Assembly: GCF_008831285.2 (NCBI RefSeq)
Contig: NC_045139.1
Span: 35,563,706 to 35,627,705, forward strand
DNA length: 64,000 nucleotides
Direction of reading: 5' to 3'
Source of the DNA: Nymphaea colorata
Lineage: Eukaryota > Streptophyta > Magnoliopsida > Nymphaeales > Nymphaeaceae
A program made the position numbers and the translations under genes. Shown in pieces: positions 12,366 through 22,540 of the stretch; position 1 is the stretch's first letter; each line of letters begins with the position of its first letter. The notes beneath the pieces are model-generated. The model searched no databases, was not told the origin of the DNA, and worked only from the letters and a program-made list of their open reading frames with translations.

Positions 12366-15300
12366 ATATATATATACATATATATTAGTTAACTACTATA
12401 TCATAATATCAGTTAATTTCATATATAAATAAGTAAATATCTTTTAATTACCATATATTGTACACACAAAGAAAATCATGTGAACAAACAACTGGAGCAG
12501 ACAACACATAAGCATTAAAGGCAATCCTCGATACACAATACAGAAAAAGCAACAGCTTTTTCATGGTCAGACAACTTGACACTTGACAGACCTGAACAAC
12601 TGGTTCCTAATAGAGAGGCCCTAATTCTAACTGGTTAGGGACTGATCCAAGACAACCTAGCTGAGCCACAAGTTGACTTGCGCTGAGTTTCCCAACAATG
12701 ATTGAAATATATCAACAATTAAAATCTGCAATAAAAGTCCTCCATAGCTGAAAATGATAAATATAATATATGTCTACGGATTATGTTTGCATTCCTTAAA
12801 CATAAGAAAAGACTACATATACATATTCCTAAAAGTAGTATTGTGATTTTGGTTTCATCAATGCTATTATAACTAGGATTGGAACAGGACATACAAAAAA
12901 GGGAACGGGTAGTTGCTTAGAGATGAGAAAACTTTGGAGAAATTTGAAATAATGGAAGGATTTGGGTGAAAAATATAAATAGGACTAAAGGATGGATTAA
13001 ATTTGAAAGCTCTCAAAACATTTTATATCCAATTAAGCAAAATCTCACCAGCAGAACTCAAATTTGCAAGGTGGTGTGCAAGTAATATGCATACATCCCT
13101 GGTTTTTCTCAATTGGTCTCTTGCACTTTGGGCAGGGCTTGGAATTTGCCAGTATCCTGAATATTGCATCAGAAAACTTCATAAGCATCTTATTATGATG
13201 TATAAAACAGTTAAAACATGATCAGGTCAATGATGGCCATCCAAACTACAAGCATATTCACATGGAAAATCAAACTGTACAAATTCATCCGGCAGAACCT
13301 TTCTGAGAATCACCAAAAATAAAAATTTCAATCATGTACCAGCAATAACTACGAGTTGATGCAAAAATGGGTCATGGAAAGAGGCTAACACAGATGAGTT
13401 TGGGCATTGCAATCTAAGAGACTCCTGCCCTTTTCTACAGAACCTTTTAATATAACAGGTTCACCAGTTCCTTCAATTAAGAAGGTCACAAGGTTGAAAT
13501 TTTGACTGCAAGAATGCATCTTGACAGTCAGGTGACCCTGTCCCCAGTCTGCAAAAAATAGATTCCCACATAAAGATACAGCAGACTTGGTTGACCAGAT
13601 CTGTGAAAAGGAAACAATGGTTTAAGATGATCCAGCTTCTTGGGTTGGAGGTTAGCCTACTAAGGGGATATTACAACCCAGCATCCACCAGGCCAGGTTT
13701 CCCATCATCAACAAGTGGCAAAAGGAAAAATGGGACTAAACACACTTCCTATTGATGAAATATTGCAACCCAGCACCCACTAGTCCAGGTTCCCCATTAT
13801 CAAAAAAAGGGAAGAAAAGGAAACAACAAATACACTTTCAAAAACCTCTCAGCTCAACCTAGTACTTAATAACAACAAACCAATTAAACTCTTTGCCTCA
13901 TAAGTCATACCAGTTCATATTCTCCGACTCAGCACTGTTCTTCAAAATCCACTTGGCAACTGTGTCACAGTCAACAGGACGGTGTGCCTCCTCTGTGCAC
14001 TGCATTCATACTCAAAAGGTTTAAATTTCTCATTTTTCAGCTCTAAAAATAAAATTTGTCAAAAATTATATGCACAAAGAATTCCAGAAGAGACTTACAT
14101 TCCAACAGAAATAATAAGAACAGTTGCAAATGACATCATAGTTAGTGCTGCCAGCAACAAAATCCACTGCATACTCACAGCCTGGAGCTGGGCACCATTT
14201 TGTCTATACAAGCCAAAGGGGAAAACTAATGGTCAAGAAAGATGGAAAACGGCATCACTTCAAAAAACTTCAAACGGAACTTATAAGACATGTATACGTT
14301 AAAATACCATGAGAAAAATTTAAGGATCTCCAAGCCAACTGATTCAGACTGCTGGAAGGTTAGAAAAGAGAACTATTTTAAAGCTTGTTCATTACCATGA
14401 CTCAGTAATGCTCATTTCAAATAAGTTTATAGAGGTGTAAGAAGGATGGTTCGGATTGGGCTTGGGTTGAGTCTTCTGAAAATGATTTTTTAAATAAAGA
14501 CTCAAAATGATATGCATATTACAATTGTATAAGAGACCCTACTTATATAACATCTCAAAAAGGCATCTCTGAAGAAAAAAAAAAGCCCTCTTTAATTTTC
14601 TTCTTCCGAAATGTTCTTTTGTTCTGTCCCTTCTTCAATAAATCCTAACCCTGTTTCTCAACTTCCTAATTGGTCTCCTTCTGTTATCCCATATTAGAAT
14701 ACTACAGCAATAGGATGGAATTGCAAAAGAAGATTATTGGATCAAAACTTTGTTTGGCATGGCTATGTTAGGTTTATTATTGCCACAACCAATGACATCT
14801 AATACCTGAATACTTCCCAATCTTTTTCAGTGACATGGTCAGTAACACTGGATCATGAAATGAACGAATCATACCTGCACCCTAGCACATGTTCCTCTAT
14901 GCTGAGAACATTATCCAAGAGAGCAAAAAAGTGGAACCCAAGTAGGTCTGTTTCTAATTGTAGGCGCAATAGCAGAAGATACCATTTCTATGATTTCTCT
15001 GTCACCACACCTTCCCTCTAGCAAAGCTTCTACATGGTTGGCTTGCTTCTCTTCTCCTCATATATCATGAGAATTATCACAAAAATCATTCTTCAGGGGT
15101 ACTAAATGGGCCAGCAGTTTGTTTTTCTCAGATAAATCTCAGAAATTCAAAACTTAAAACATATAAAATATAATAAAAAATTATGAAATTTTGAGTTTCC
15201 TACTAATTATCTTATAAAAGCATTAATCAAAATCTAAAGTAATTATCAGAATATCAAAAGAAGCATCACAACAATTAAAAATTTAAAAAACATGTTCTTC

Positions 15301-18300
15301 CTGAAAAGGGGGAAAATTAAAAGAAAAACCAAAAACATGAGATTTGTTTTGGTGATTTTCTTTTACTTTCCTTTTGTGTTTTTTTTTTTTTTTTGAAAAA
15401 ACAGCAATGTTTGTAACAATGCTCAAGGTTCGATAAATTTATATGAGGAAACACTAAAAACCCCATCACCTGCTGCTGTTCAATAAGTGAATACTAAAGA
15501 CTTGACAAACAAAATTTCTCCTTTTTGGAACAAGATAATTTGCCAGATGTAAGTGCATTAGATCTTTTTTTTTTTCAAATGAATTTCTAGATACAGGGAT
15601 CCCTCAAAATCAACCTGGCAGAAAAATCTAAAATTTCAGAAATGAGAACAGATGAGATTGGATTTGCATTAGATAGGAAATTATATTTTTCTATTTCTAG
15701 ATGGTGTGGCTGGATCACCTACTTTTCAAGGAAGGCTATTTCTTGTTGGTTGGTTTGTTACTCCTGATATAATACTCTCCTTATTGGTTGTTTACACTCC
15801 CTTACTGTCCCTTCTGTAGATCTGGCATTGATATTAACTGAATGAGAGGTTCCAAAAGATAGTAATTGAGCTTTGGTGTTGCACCTCTTTGCCTAGCAAT
15901 AATAAATCAGGATAGAACACATTTCTTTACTATATTAATAAAAGAAGACTAATGCCAATCAGATCTGGCAACAGCATAATATGTTGCATGTAAGATAGCA
16001 TACAACGAGACTCATTTAGGCACTCATACATTGAAACATGAGTATAGGGATGCCTACTTTTACTATAGTGAAGAAGATCACCGTTGGAGTTGCACTCACA
16101 TATCACGTATGACATCTAAACTATTTATGAATGCCAATAACTCCGAAACGGCAAACTAGGATCACCATTGGAGTTGCACTAACGTATGACATCTAAACTA
16201 TTTATGAATGCCATAAACTGTCTTAAACAATAACTCCGAAACGGCAAACAACTAGAACCTATTACTTACTACATCAAACAATTTCCAATAAATAAAAAAA
16301 TTGCATGTCCTTTGAAGTGGTCGTAGAAAAGACCAAACAATCTATACACTCAATCCACCAAAAAGAAAGATTCAATAAGAAAGAAAACCAATTATCTCCG
16401 CCTTAGCACCAAAAAATGTTCTCTCACCACCCAAGTGATGGAAGATGCAGGTACTGCTTCAGTTCTTGCTCCGACTTCCTTTTCTTTGCCCACTTAATAA
16501 GACAACCGAGAGCAAAAAAGTGATTGACTAATTGTTATAGAAGATGACTATTATACCCATCACTCTCTCCTAAGACAAAGCATCAGAAGCAATCATGCAG
16601 GTAACGGCCTAGAAGTTACAATTTTGGAGCCAAATACACTTGGTAGATCATGTGTTTGACAAAAAGAACATCGAATTATTGAAACACATATTCCTAGAAC
16701 ACATGTTCCAAAAGCACCATGTTCTTGTTCCATGAATCATTATGTGATTATCTCACAATGTTTGATTGGTGGATTTGAAAATGTCATCGTGATTACATCA
16801 TGCTTTCTGAAGAAAGAAATGATGTCTTTGGATCATGTGTTTTCCATTTTTGTTATGTAAGCTTTTCAGTTTTTTACTTTAAAAATTAATTATGGAGTTC
16901 ATTGTTCATACCTTTAAATTTCTTTGCTCTCAACTAGGCTTTAAGTAGTCCAGCAGGCTTTTCAGGAGCCAAGCTGCCTAAGTGACTGAGAGGTACTTAG
17001 ACTGCAATAAATTGCTCAGAACTAATCCGCTTGTTATGCTTGCCAACTAATGAAAATAAAAAGGATTTCCTTTACTATTCTTCATTTCACTTCTTGCATT
17101 AACTCACAGTTGAAATAACAACTTATGCAATATGACAGCTGATTATTGTATGCAACACTAAAGCATAACTAAGAACTTCATCAATTACATACCTTCCTAT
17201 TATCTTCAACGTAGGATCTAAGAAGATAACGTGAGTATTTCTCCTTATCATCTTTGGATGCCAGCAAATTGACCATAACTTGGCCAACAGCTGCACCACA
17301 AGCAGGATCAGGGCACCGCAGCATCAGGCATCCAGGTCCATCATTTATTGATGTACTCATATAACCTTTAAAACTAACATATCAATCAAAATTGTACTTT
17401 ACAACTCATATAACAGTTTTTCTGTCAGAATATATGAGAAGAATGAACAGACCTTTCCAACAGGCACTGCAAAATGGATGTCCACAAGCAGCAGCATGCA
17501 TTACTCCACGAGGATAAGTTTCAAAGCAAATCCCACATGTAAGCTGTGGGAAGCAGAAAATGATAAACTCAAATGGCATAAACCAAAGAAAAAGAACTCC
17601 AATACATGCATGTAAATATACATGGGCATGTAAGCATGGACGTGTTCACCTATGCATGCATATATAGTATATATGCACAAAAACAGACAATCATGCAGAT
17701 AAAAGATGAAGACGATGGTAATCATGACGAGGCAAATCCCAAGCTTTACTCAGGAGAAAAAAAAAGTACCTCCACGGCATTAGGCGTTATCTCAACTACT
17801 GGCTTCTCCAACAAGCCTACAGCTTTCCGAACATTATCTTCATCTGCAAACCACTCATCATTGACTTTGCTGACGCTCCTGCACATAAAAAAATCCAGGA
17901 TAAAACATAAGCATGATTGAGTTTCTATGCATACTTAGAAGAACATACAAATGCTTTTTCATGATGCGATCAAGTAATATACTTCAAACTATTAAAAGGA
18001 CTAAAAAGTTCATACATCTCTTGGAATGCTGACAAAAAACATAGCTATGCAATTATCTGAATATTACTTGTCATTATGAATCCCATACGTCACACTTAAA
18101 AATGACCCAAACATAATAAGCGCTCATAAATATCATGCATCATTAAGCAAGGCAACTATTGTAAGTGGAAAGACTGAGGACATTACCATCTAAGCAGGAC
18201 ATTCTTCTCTCTTTTTTTTTCCTCGGTAATCATAATCACATAAGCTCAACATACTATTAATAGCCAATAAACCAAAATAAAATTGCAAATATGAAACTGT

Positions 18301-20090
18301 TACCAGTTATAGTGTCGTAAGAGGATACTAGCAGAATCTCTTGAAATGGATAGCACAGTAGATATCATTGTTATGTCATCCTCTTGATGCAGACGTATAT
18401 CAGCTTCATTTAAGATGGTATAGCTTTGCTGGAAAGTGCAAGTTAAAGAACAAAATTACAAAAGTACCAACATATTACATGATCAACAGTTTCAGACACT
18501 GCATGCTACAGACAACTATGGGGATGTGTTTGGAAATGTGTGCAACTGGAGCCGAAATTGCCAGAAATGGAGAACTAGAATAAGGAGAATAAAACAAATG
18601 CCAATGATGGACATGAAATTTAAGAACAGAGGTGCAGCGTCATTTGACATTGAAATTTCCATATTGAAAAAAAAAAAATCTCTTTGTGACACTATTTGAT
18701 CAAGAACTTCCCACCACTGTATTGTTCCATGGTTTTATTCACTCTTTTCCCTTATCATCTCCAAACCATTGCATGTCAAAAGAAAACAAAAGTATCTGAA
18801 TGGATTGCAAATTGTCAAAAAGGAGAACATTTGTAAAGTGCAAGCAGACTTCTTTCTAATTATAAAGAGAAAGTACGCAAGAAAGAGAAACCTAATTCCC
18901 CCTACAAATCTCCCTTCCCCACTCCCCATAGCTGCTATGCTGCCCTCCTCTTCCTCCTCCTCCTCCTTCTTCTTGCCTACAGCCAAGGAGCACCCATGCC
19001 TGCTGTCACAGTTGCATGCACACGACATCCACATGGGCATGGCAGGGTAAATGATGTATCCATGTGACATGGGGCCTAAAATAAAAAAATATGCAAATAA
19101 GGACATCAAAGCATAGCTCAGCCATCTGACTCAATACATGTTGACTTTGCATCACGAAGTTCCATAGCCTGACTGACCAGCTCAATTGAGTCTGAAACTT
19201 CAATCTATTGCCATACCAGACCTCCACATATCCACATATTGCTATTTCCCCAGTACAAGATAAGCCAGTGAAAATGATTTTCCAGTGCATCTTCATAAAA
19301 TAATAATGGATCATGCTATCTACAATGACGGTAATTTGGATGAAGGATCATCCTCCCCAGGTAATGGGCAATAATAGCACCGGAATCATCAATCTGGCAA
19401 CTAGAAAATAGTCCACAATCCAGAAACATCAACTTTAAACAATGTTCAGGAAATGACAGCTATAACCGAATGACTGGGATGGGCATGACTCTATTTGCCC
19501 AAAGGAAGATTTCTTCCACCAGAGCTCACCTATATTCTCTTGACAAAATTTCATTGTTCCTAACTTTTCAAAAAAAAAAAAAAAGAAAGAAAAAAACAAA
19601 AAGAAACGTTTAGTATACGTATTTGAACCACGCGTGCACATCTAGCAACGTATACCAACAAGGGTACAAAATACAGAACATAGGCAAAGTATGTGGAAAC
19701 AATGATCCGATTAACAAGTGGATTAAAAGCGTTCTAAAGCAGTAACATATGAGAATCAATTCCTATATGTTTAAAAGAAAATTGAAATTTCAGAAAACAG
19801 GGATCCCTAGAGAAAACACAAATAAGGAAGCCTCTAGCCACAGCATCATTTCAACCAATGAAGAAGGACCAAATTTCTAGGAAAAACGGGGCAACGGCAA
19901 ATCGATCATCGAAAAAACCATCTACCTGCGACCGACGGGCCGTCATACCATCGGAATCATCGGTATCGTTGTCCAGGAATTCATAGTCGGCCTCGTCGTC
20001 ATCGCTAGCCATCGCCGTGTCTCCGCTGTAGAAATCATCTAAGGATTCCTCCTCTGCTGCATCATGCATATCGTCCTCCGAATCCATCAT
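1496..20090 (-). CDS. ARI8: ARIADNE-type RBR E3 ubiquitin ligase (ARI7/ARI8-like), 14 exons, 3' end off window
   Basis: The product is a RING-between-RING E3 ligase, which takes ubiquitin from an E2 onto its own Cys before passing it to substrate. Joining 14 exons (listed separately) gives an open frame of 497 residues with correct phases and GT-AG borders at every junction. Order: acidic N-terminus (about 3-50), RING1 (C136, C139, C153, H155, C158, C161, C181, C186), IBR (C225, C230, C247, C249, C254, C257, H262, C267), RING2 (C294, C297, C307, C321, C324, with C312 of HITC as the catalytic Cys), then Ariadne-domain helices with [12 protein letters not shown] and [12 protein letters not shown]. 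Plant ARI8 proteins have roughly 560 residues, so the C-terminal part must lie left of base 1. Start is the ATG at 20,090 (a second ATG follows at 20,087); no upstream ATG was seen in the 5' UTR. Exons are about 1.4 kb of an 18.6-kb span. The family assignment is secure; ARI7 versus ARI8 is not. Confidence 0.95.
1700..1799 (-). CDS. ARI8: ARI exon 13 (Ariadne domain)
   Basis: Encodes [20 protein letters not shown] then [13 protein letters not shown]. Acceptor GTTTAGCAG, donor GTACTT. Confidence 0.94.
1879..1950 (-). CDS. ARI8: ARI exon 12 (Ariadne domain)
   Basis: Encodes [20 protein letters not shown] then AWLQ. Acceptor CTTTGCAG, donor GTATTA. It is the first exon beyond the transposon-filled intron 11. 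Confidence 0.93.
2407..3520 (+). pseudogene. Ty1/copia relic: primer site, gag and start of protease
   Basis: A degenerate tRNA-iMet primer site (TGGTATCAGAAC, 2,407-2,418) follows the probable end of a 5' LTR (CTGCTACA). Downstream, broken frames give copia gag: [12 protein letters not shown] near 2,590, [18 protein letters not shown] near 2,680, then a 68-codon stretch at 2,725-2,931 ([18 protein letters not shown]) and 2,970-3,188. A zinc knuckle ([20 protein letters not shown]) follows with stops, then the protease entry [10 protein letters not shown] (expected DSGASSH). The sequence stops resembling copia after about 3,520; integrase and RT are missing. Decayed and non-functional. The LTR's left end could not be placed. 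Confidence 0.8.
3814..4131 (-). pseudogene. Copia gag N-terminal fragment, opposite orientation
   Basis: An uninterrupted 105-codon frame contains [38 protein letters not shown] and [17 protein letters not shown], the usual N-terminal part of plant copia gag (DUF4219/UBN2 type). It ends about where the plus-strand relic at 2,580 takes up the gag sequence, so the two may be halves of one element rearranged by inversion. No primer site was found upstream of it on this strand. Confidence 0.7.
4173..4266 (+). repeat. Short direct repeat, 29-bp unit, period 65 bp
   Basis: GCAAGAGGACCTGCTCCA followed by (G/A)TTTGCGGCAC occurs at about 4,173 and 4,238. Nothing else was recognised in 4,135-4,590. 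Confidence 0.75.
4592..7805 (+). mobile_element. hAT-superfamily DNA transposon, decayed, 3.2 kb
   Basis: The ends are inverted: TTGTCACAAAAAACG at 4,592 and its near-complement CGTCTTTTGTGACAA ending 7,805 (one mismatch). Subterminal regions hold repeated GCGTATAAAAC (left) and CGCCGTATTATACCCG (right, twice). The body encodes the BED/DUF659/hAT-dimerisation transposase listed separately. Flanks share CTATC (AGTCTATCTG left, CTCTATCATT right) but an exact 8-bp target duplication is not clear. It sits in ARI intron 11. Confidence 0.75.
5347..7495 (+). pseudogene. hAT transposase pseudogene (BED finger, DUF659, hAT C-terminal dimerisation)
   Basis: Starts at ATG 5,347 with a BED-type zinc finger ([20 protein letters not shown], then RFKYH). 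A TGA at 5,464-5,466 replaces the Leu expected after RFKYH. The frame resumes (5,467-6,973) through the DUF659 region, with [15 protein letters not shown] and [15 protein letters not shown], typical of the hAT catalytic core. A probable intron (GTAAGT at 6,974, AATAG ending 7,075) leads to [20 protein letters not shown], the dimerisation domain. A frameshift near 7,161 separates this from NWSAFDA...[17 protein letters not shown] 35-bp segment encoding [11 protein letters not shown] is repeated at 6,801 and 6,894. The nonsense codon and the frameshift make it non-functional. Confidence 0.88.
8020..8431. mobile_element. AT-rich hAT-like MITE remnant
   Basis: The right end (GTCGTATTATACCTGAGAAAAA ... 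GAGACGTTATTTGTGACTATG, ending 8,431) matches the right ends of the MITEs at 30,111, 47,284 and 63,199. The left end near 8,025 (TATTGACACAAATGA) is only approximately inverted, and no target duplication was found. Confidence 0.55.
9495..9542 (-). CDS. ARI8: ARI exon 11 (48-bp micro-exon)
   Basis: Encodes [16 protein letters not shown]. Acceptor GACTACAG, donor GTAAGTGG. It is flanked by a 2.0-kb intron upstream and a 7.5-kb intron downstream, so it is easily missed by automatic annotation. Confidence 0.9.
10325..10603 (+). mobile_element. Copia LTR, 279 bp
   Basis: Begins TGTTAAGATTG and ends AAATCTTACA (TG...CA with inverted termini), immediately followed by a perfect primer site. It holds a perfect inverted repeat, TTGGATCGGGTC / GACCCGATCCAA (10,342-10,353 and 10,360-10,371, 6-base loop). 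It lies in ARI intron 10. No partner LTR or pol was seen, so the element is truncated. Confidence 0.85.
10604..10619 (+). promoter_or_regulatory. tRNA-iMet primer binding site
   Basis: TGGTATCAGAGCCAGG is complementary to the 3' end of plant initiator tRNA-Met and abuts the LTR. About 140 bp of leader follow, containing CCCTAACCCTAAAATC twice. Copia-like sequence is lost by about 10,760; 10,760-11,540 is featureless intron. Confidence 0.85.
11549..11638 (-). CDS. ARI8: ARI exon 10 (Ariadne domain)
   Basis: Encodes [20 protein letters not shown] then [10 protein letters not shown], a hallmark plant ARI segment. Acceptor GTTTTCAG, donor GTAGGT. Confidence 0.95.
11730..11820 (-). CDS. ARI8: ARI exon 9 (end of RING2, start of Ariadne domain)
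   Basis: Encodes [20 protein letters not shown] then [10 protein letters not shown]. Acceptor TTCACAG, donor GTATGA. Confidence 0.94.
12320..12387. repeat. (AT)n microsatellite
   Basis: Nearly pure TA dinucleotides interrupted by CATATACATA, within ARI intron 8. The rest of that intron (11,821-13,048) has no recognisable feature. Confidence 0.9.
13049..13156 (-). CDS. ARI8: ARI exon 8 (RING2 with catalytic Cys)
   Basis: Encodes [20 protein letters not shown] then [15 protein letters not shown]. The Cys of HITC aligns with the ubiquitin-accepting Cys of human HHARI (known for the family). Acceptor ATTCAG, donor GTGAGA. Confidence 0.95.
13911..13999 (-). CDS. ARI8: ARI exon 7 (end of IBR)
   Basis: Encodes [20 protein letters not shown] and NSAESENMN. 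Acceptor GAATGCAG, donor GTATGAC. Ends two bases into Trp286. Confidence 0.94.
14099..14203 (-). CDS. ARI8: ARI exon 6 (IBR)
   Basis: Encodes [15 protein letters not shown]...[14 protein letters not shown], five or more IBR zinc ligands. Acceptor TGTATAG, donor GTAAGTC. Separated from exon 5 by a 3.0-kb intron. Confidence 0.94.
14204..17192 (-). other. ARI intron 5, 3.0 kb, no recognised element
   Basis: Bounded by GTATGT (17,192) and TGTATAG (14,204). Contains a T-rich run near 15,382 and two related segments near 16,080 and 16,160 (CACCGTTGGAGTTGCACT / CACCATTGGAGTTGCACT, then ACGTATGACATCTAAACTAT). No coding or transposon signature was seen. Confidence 0.6.
17193..17365 (-). CDS. ARI8: ARI exon 5 (end of RING1, start of the linker to IBR)
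   Basis: Encodes [20 protein letters not shown], the last RING1 cysteines (C181, C186), and [17 protein letters not shown]. Donor GTATGT. Phase 0 end. Confidence 0.94.
17453..17543 (-). CDS. ARI8: ARI exon 4 (first half of RING1)
   Basis: Encodes [13 protein letters not shown]...[12 protein letters not shown] with six RING1 zinc ligands. Acceptor TCCCACAG, donor GTCTGTTC. One base of the next Gly codon is left over. Confidence 0.94.
17770..17878 (-). CDS. ARI8: ARI exon 3
   Basis: Completes Trp and encodes [14 protein letters not shown]...[14 protein letters not shown]. Acceptor TGTGCAG, donor GTACTT. Phase 0 end. Confidence 0.93.
18304..18428 (-). CDS. ARI8: ARI exon 2
   Basis: Encodes [12 protein letters not shown]...ISTVLSIS...LLRHYN, the conserved segment before RING1. 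Acceptor TTTCCAG, donor GTAACAG. Ends after two bases of the Trp codon of NWSVSK. Confidence 0.93.
18429..19925 (-). other. ARI intron 1, 1.5 kb
   Basis: Donor GTAGATGG, acceptor TTTCCAG. Contains a CTCCTCCTT-rich stretch near 18,945 and an A-rich run near 19,570. Its 19,403-19,925 part was carried along with exon 1 into the minus-strand copies at 40,617 and 56,839. Confidence 0.8.
19926..20090 (-). CDS. ARI8: ARI exon 1 (start codon, acidic N-terminus)
   Basis: It has 55 codons beginning [16 protein letters not shown] and ending ARRSQ at a donor GTAGATGG. It is rich in Asp/Glu, as in the N-terminus of plant ARI proteins. Phase 0 end. This exon with its 5' UTR is the part that is copied five more times in the window. 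Confidence 0.93.
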
Positions 20091-20350
20091 CTCCAAATTA
20101 GTAGTTTCCTCTTTCTTTAAATTAATGAAATTTCCTTTAATCGGAAAATAAAGAAGAGCTAAATCAGCCAAGAAAGGCGTCGGAATCCGCAGGAGAGAGC
20201 GGGGAAACTTGCAAAACCAAGAGGATGACGAACGATCAAGAGCAATGTGGAGGAATTCGGCAGAGATAAGACGGAAAACCGAGGACAGCGAGGGGTTTTC
20301 CTTCTCTCTCTTCCCCTCCTTCCCTGGCGTCGGCTCACGTAAGCTCCCAC

Positions 20351-20357
20351 TTTTATA
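20351..20357 (-). promoter_or_regulatory. ARI8: TATA box of the ARI promoter
   Basis: TATAAAA read on the minus strand (context GTATAAAAGTGGG), about 260 bp upstream of the ATG. A start site near 20,320 would give a 230-bp leader without ATG. The same element survives in the copies at 41,758 and 57,980 but is changed to TATAGAA in the copy at about 23,393. Inferred from sequence only. Confidence 0.6.
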
Positions 20358-20639
20358 CGGAGCTCAGAATTTTTTTCCAAATTACTGACGTACCCTACGC
20401 TTCGGATAGTGGTTGTGGAGTTGCGTACTATCTGGTTAAACGTTGATCGCATTTGAGCGTCAAGTGCAACGATTGATACGCTCATGTCTACCACTCGATC
20501 AGGACGTGGCTCAAAATGCATCGTATGGCTTGTTCTTGAGGTGATAAACTGATTACATGGCCGAGGGAGTTAGTCCTTCATGGATTCAGGTTATTTTTGC
20601 CAATGACGCTTATACCCTTACAAAGCTTTACTTTTCAGG

Positions 20640-22540
20640 TGAAGGGGCATAAACGACATTGACCAACCATAATAACAAAGGCATACCCATATATCGCCCG
20701 ATAATTCATATTTTAACGCCGTTAAAAACGTTTTCTAGTCCTCGGTGGGTCTATATTTGGTTTCGGGAACGAGGACCCGATGAAGTATGTCTCAAATTAA
20801 GAGTATTCGGTTGCTAAGATCCTCATTAATTGAGATCCATGTATTTAAGACCATACCATCTTCTTAGTTTAATTGAATACGAATTTTGTTGTGAATCTTT
20901 TGGCATCGTGACAAATGGCTACGAGAGGCAGAGGGATTTGAACATCAGATCTCTTTGAACTTTTTGAAGTAGACTGTTTTGCCGCCCAATGCACTACAAC
21001 CTCTTGGAATGAATACAATCTCATTAAGTATTATCAGATTTAACAAATTGATTTCAAACTCATTTAATTGAATTCGATAAATTTCAACTTGGCATGCAAC
21101 TAGACCTAAATAACAATTCGTTTTCAAATTCATTTAATTGGATCTAGTAAATTTGAATCTATTGTGAATCAGATTTCAACCTGGCATGTAACTAAACCTA
21201 AATTTCCTTATCTCACCTGCTATCTGATCAGGATCCAACATTGTTGTTGATAAATATTTGATACTAGTTGAATCTTAGTCACAACGTCTATGGAGGGGCA
21301 CGGGCCGATATAATATAATAAGGACAACATTGACCATGACCAATAACATTGGTTTTTATTTTCTTTTGAGCTTGTCGTTTACTCTCTTCTTTATGAAGCC
21401 AGATTTTGACTGCTGTCAGATAAAGACTTTGCAATAGTTAGCTTTTCAATATCGTCAAAAACCCACTGACGTTTTGTTCCATTAATATTCAACAACAAAT
21501 TTTCCACATAAAGTTGTCCATTAGTGCTTTAATTCCATTTTCCTTTATTAAACGCACCTAACCACTACCTTATTTTAATTAGTTTGTGTTAACCTCATTA
21601 GCTGTACCAAATAATGTTACTAATTAATTTGCTTTTAAGGTTTTCACATGTAAATTACATGAAAGATAATTATTTCTCAATAACTTTTGAATAGGACTTA
21701 ACAGTTGGCTTGACAGAAATAAACTATTGGATGCTTTCCTTTAAACATAAAATCTTAAGCGTCTTTGTAATCTTTGTCTACTTTTTACGTGCATTTTTTT
21801 TTTATTAATAAGCAAGTTTTTAGTGGGTGTACTTCTTTGACTCGAGTTAGCTGCTGCCTTGATTGACCAAGTGAGTTGTCTCTTTGATTTGAGTTAGCTT
21901 CAGCTACCACACCTTACTGTGAAATCTACATGTGGAGTTGCATATGGACAGTTTTGGGTGAGCAGGAGAAATATTTCATCTTACTATCCAAAAGAGAAAC
22001 AACGCTCACACCCAACGATTTAGGATGTAAAGCCTATTGTTGATATCTCATGATGCCGCTCTTACCATGCTTCAACTTGCATGTCAATAGTTTCTTTTTG
22101 CATGTGTAAGCAGTTTGCTTAGACAATCATAAAACAAATGTTTATTAGCATATTAATTCATTCCATCTATTGTGTATTTTATATGCTAATGTTTTTTAAT
22201 CATTTACCTTGGTATATAAAGTGTCCCTCAAGAAGTTGTTTTGACAACAGGAACACTATGTGAATGTTTGATGAATCAGCCCTAAAGATCTAGATAAATT
22301 CATAGTACCTTACTTCCAAAGCTCAATAAATATACTCAAATCTTTGGAACAGATTCATAAGACATCCACTTTGAGTCCCGCTGCCAAACAACCACTAAGT
22401 AATTTAAATTTTTTGAATTATTGCCGCCCAACGAAAAAATTGTTGGGTCCACCTTTAGCATCAAGTTAAGAGAAGCAAGCAATGGAACTTGATCTACCTT
22501 TTATAACATTTTTATGTTCTTTTTTGAGCTTCCAAGTGAC
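20640..22540. other. Intergenic AT-rich DNA upstream of ARI
   Basis: No reading frame, transposon terminus or known motif was recognised. Repeated CATTTAATTG(A/G)AT(C/T) segments occur near 21,061 and 21,130. Confidence 0.5.

Noticed and set aside
12320-12387. AT-rich tract as a possible matrix attachment site or origin
   Set aside because: A simple (AT)n microsatellite explains it; nothing specific supports another role.
17501-17920. Short frames on both strands over ARI exons 3 and 4
   Set aside because: Shadows of the exons. The plus-strand frame and the minus-strand frame with [10 protein letters not shown] run through intron 3.
19851-20171. A 106-codon minus-strand frame running through ARI exon 1 in both directions
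   Set aside because: It begins at a non-ATG codon in the leader and reads through the GTAGATGG donor into intron 1. Only 20,090-19,926 is coding.
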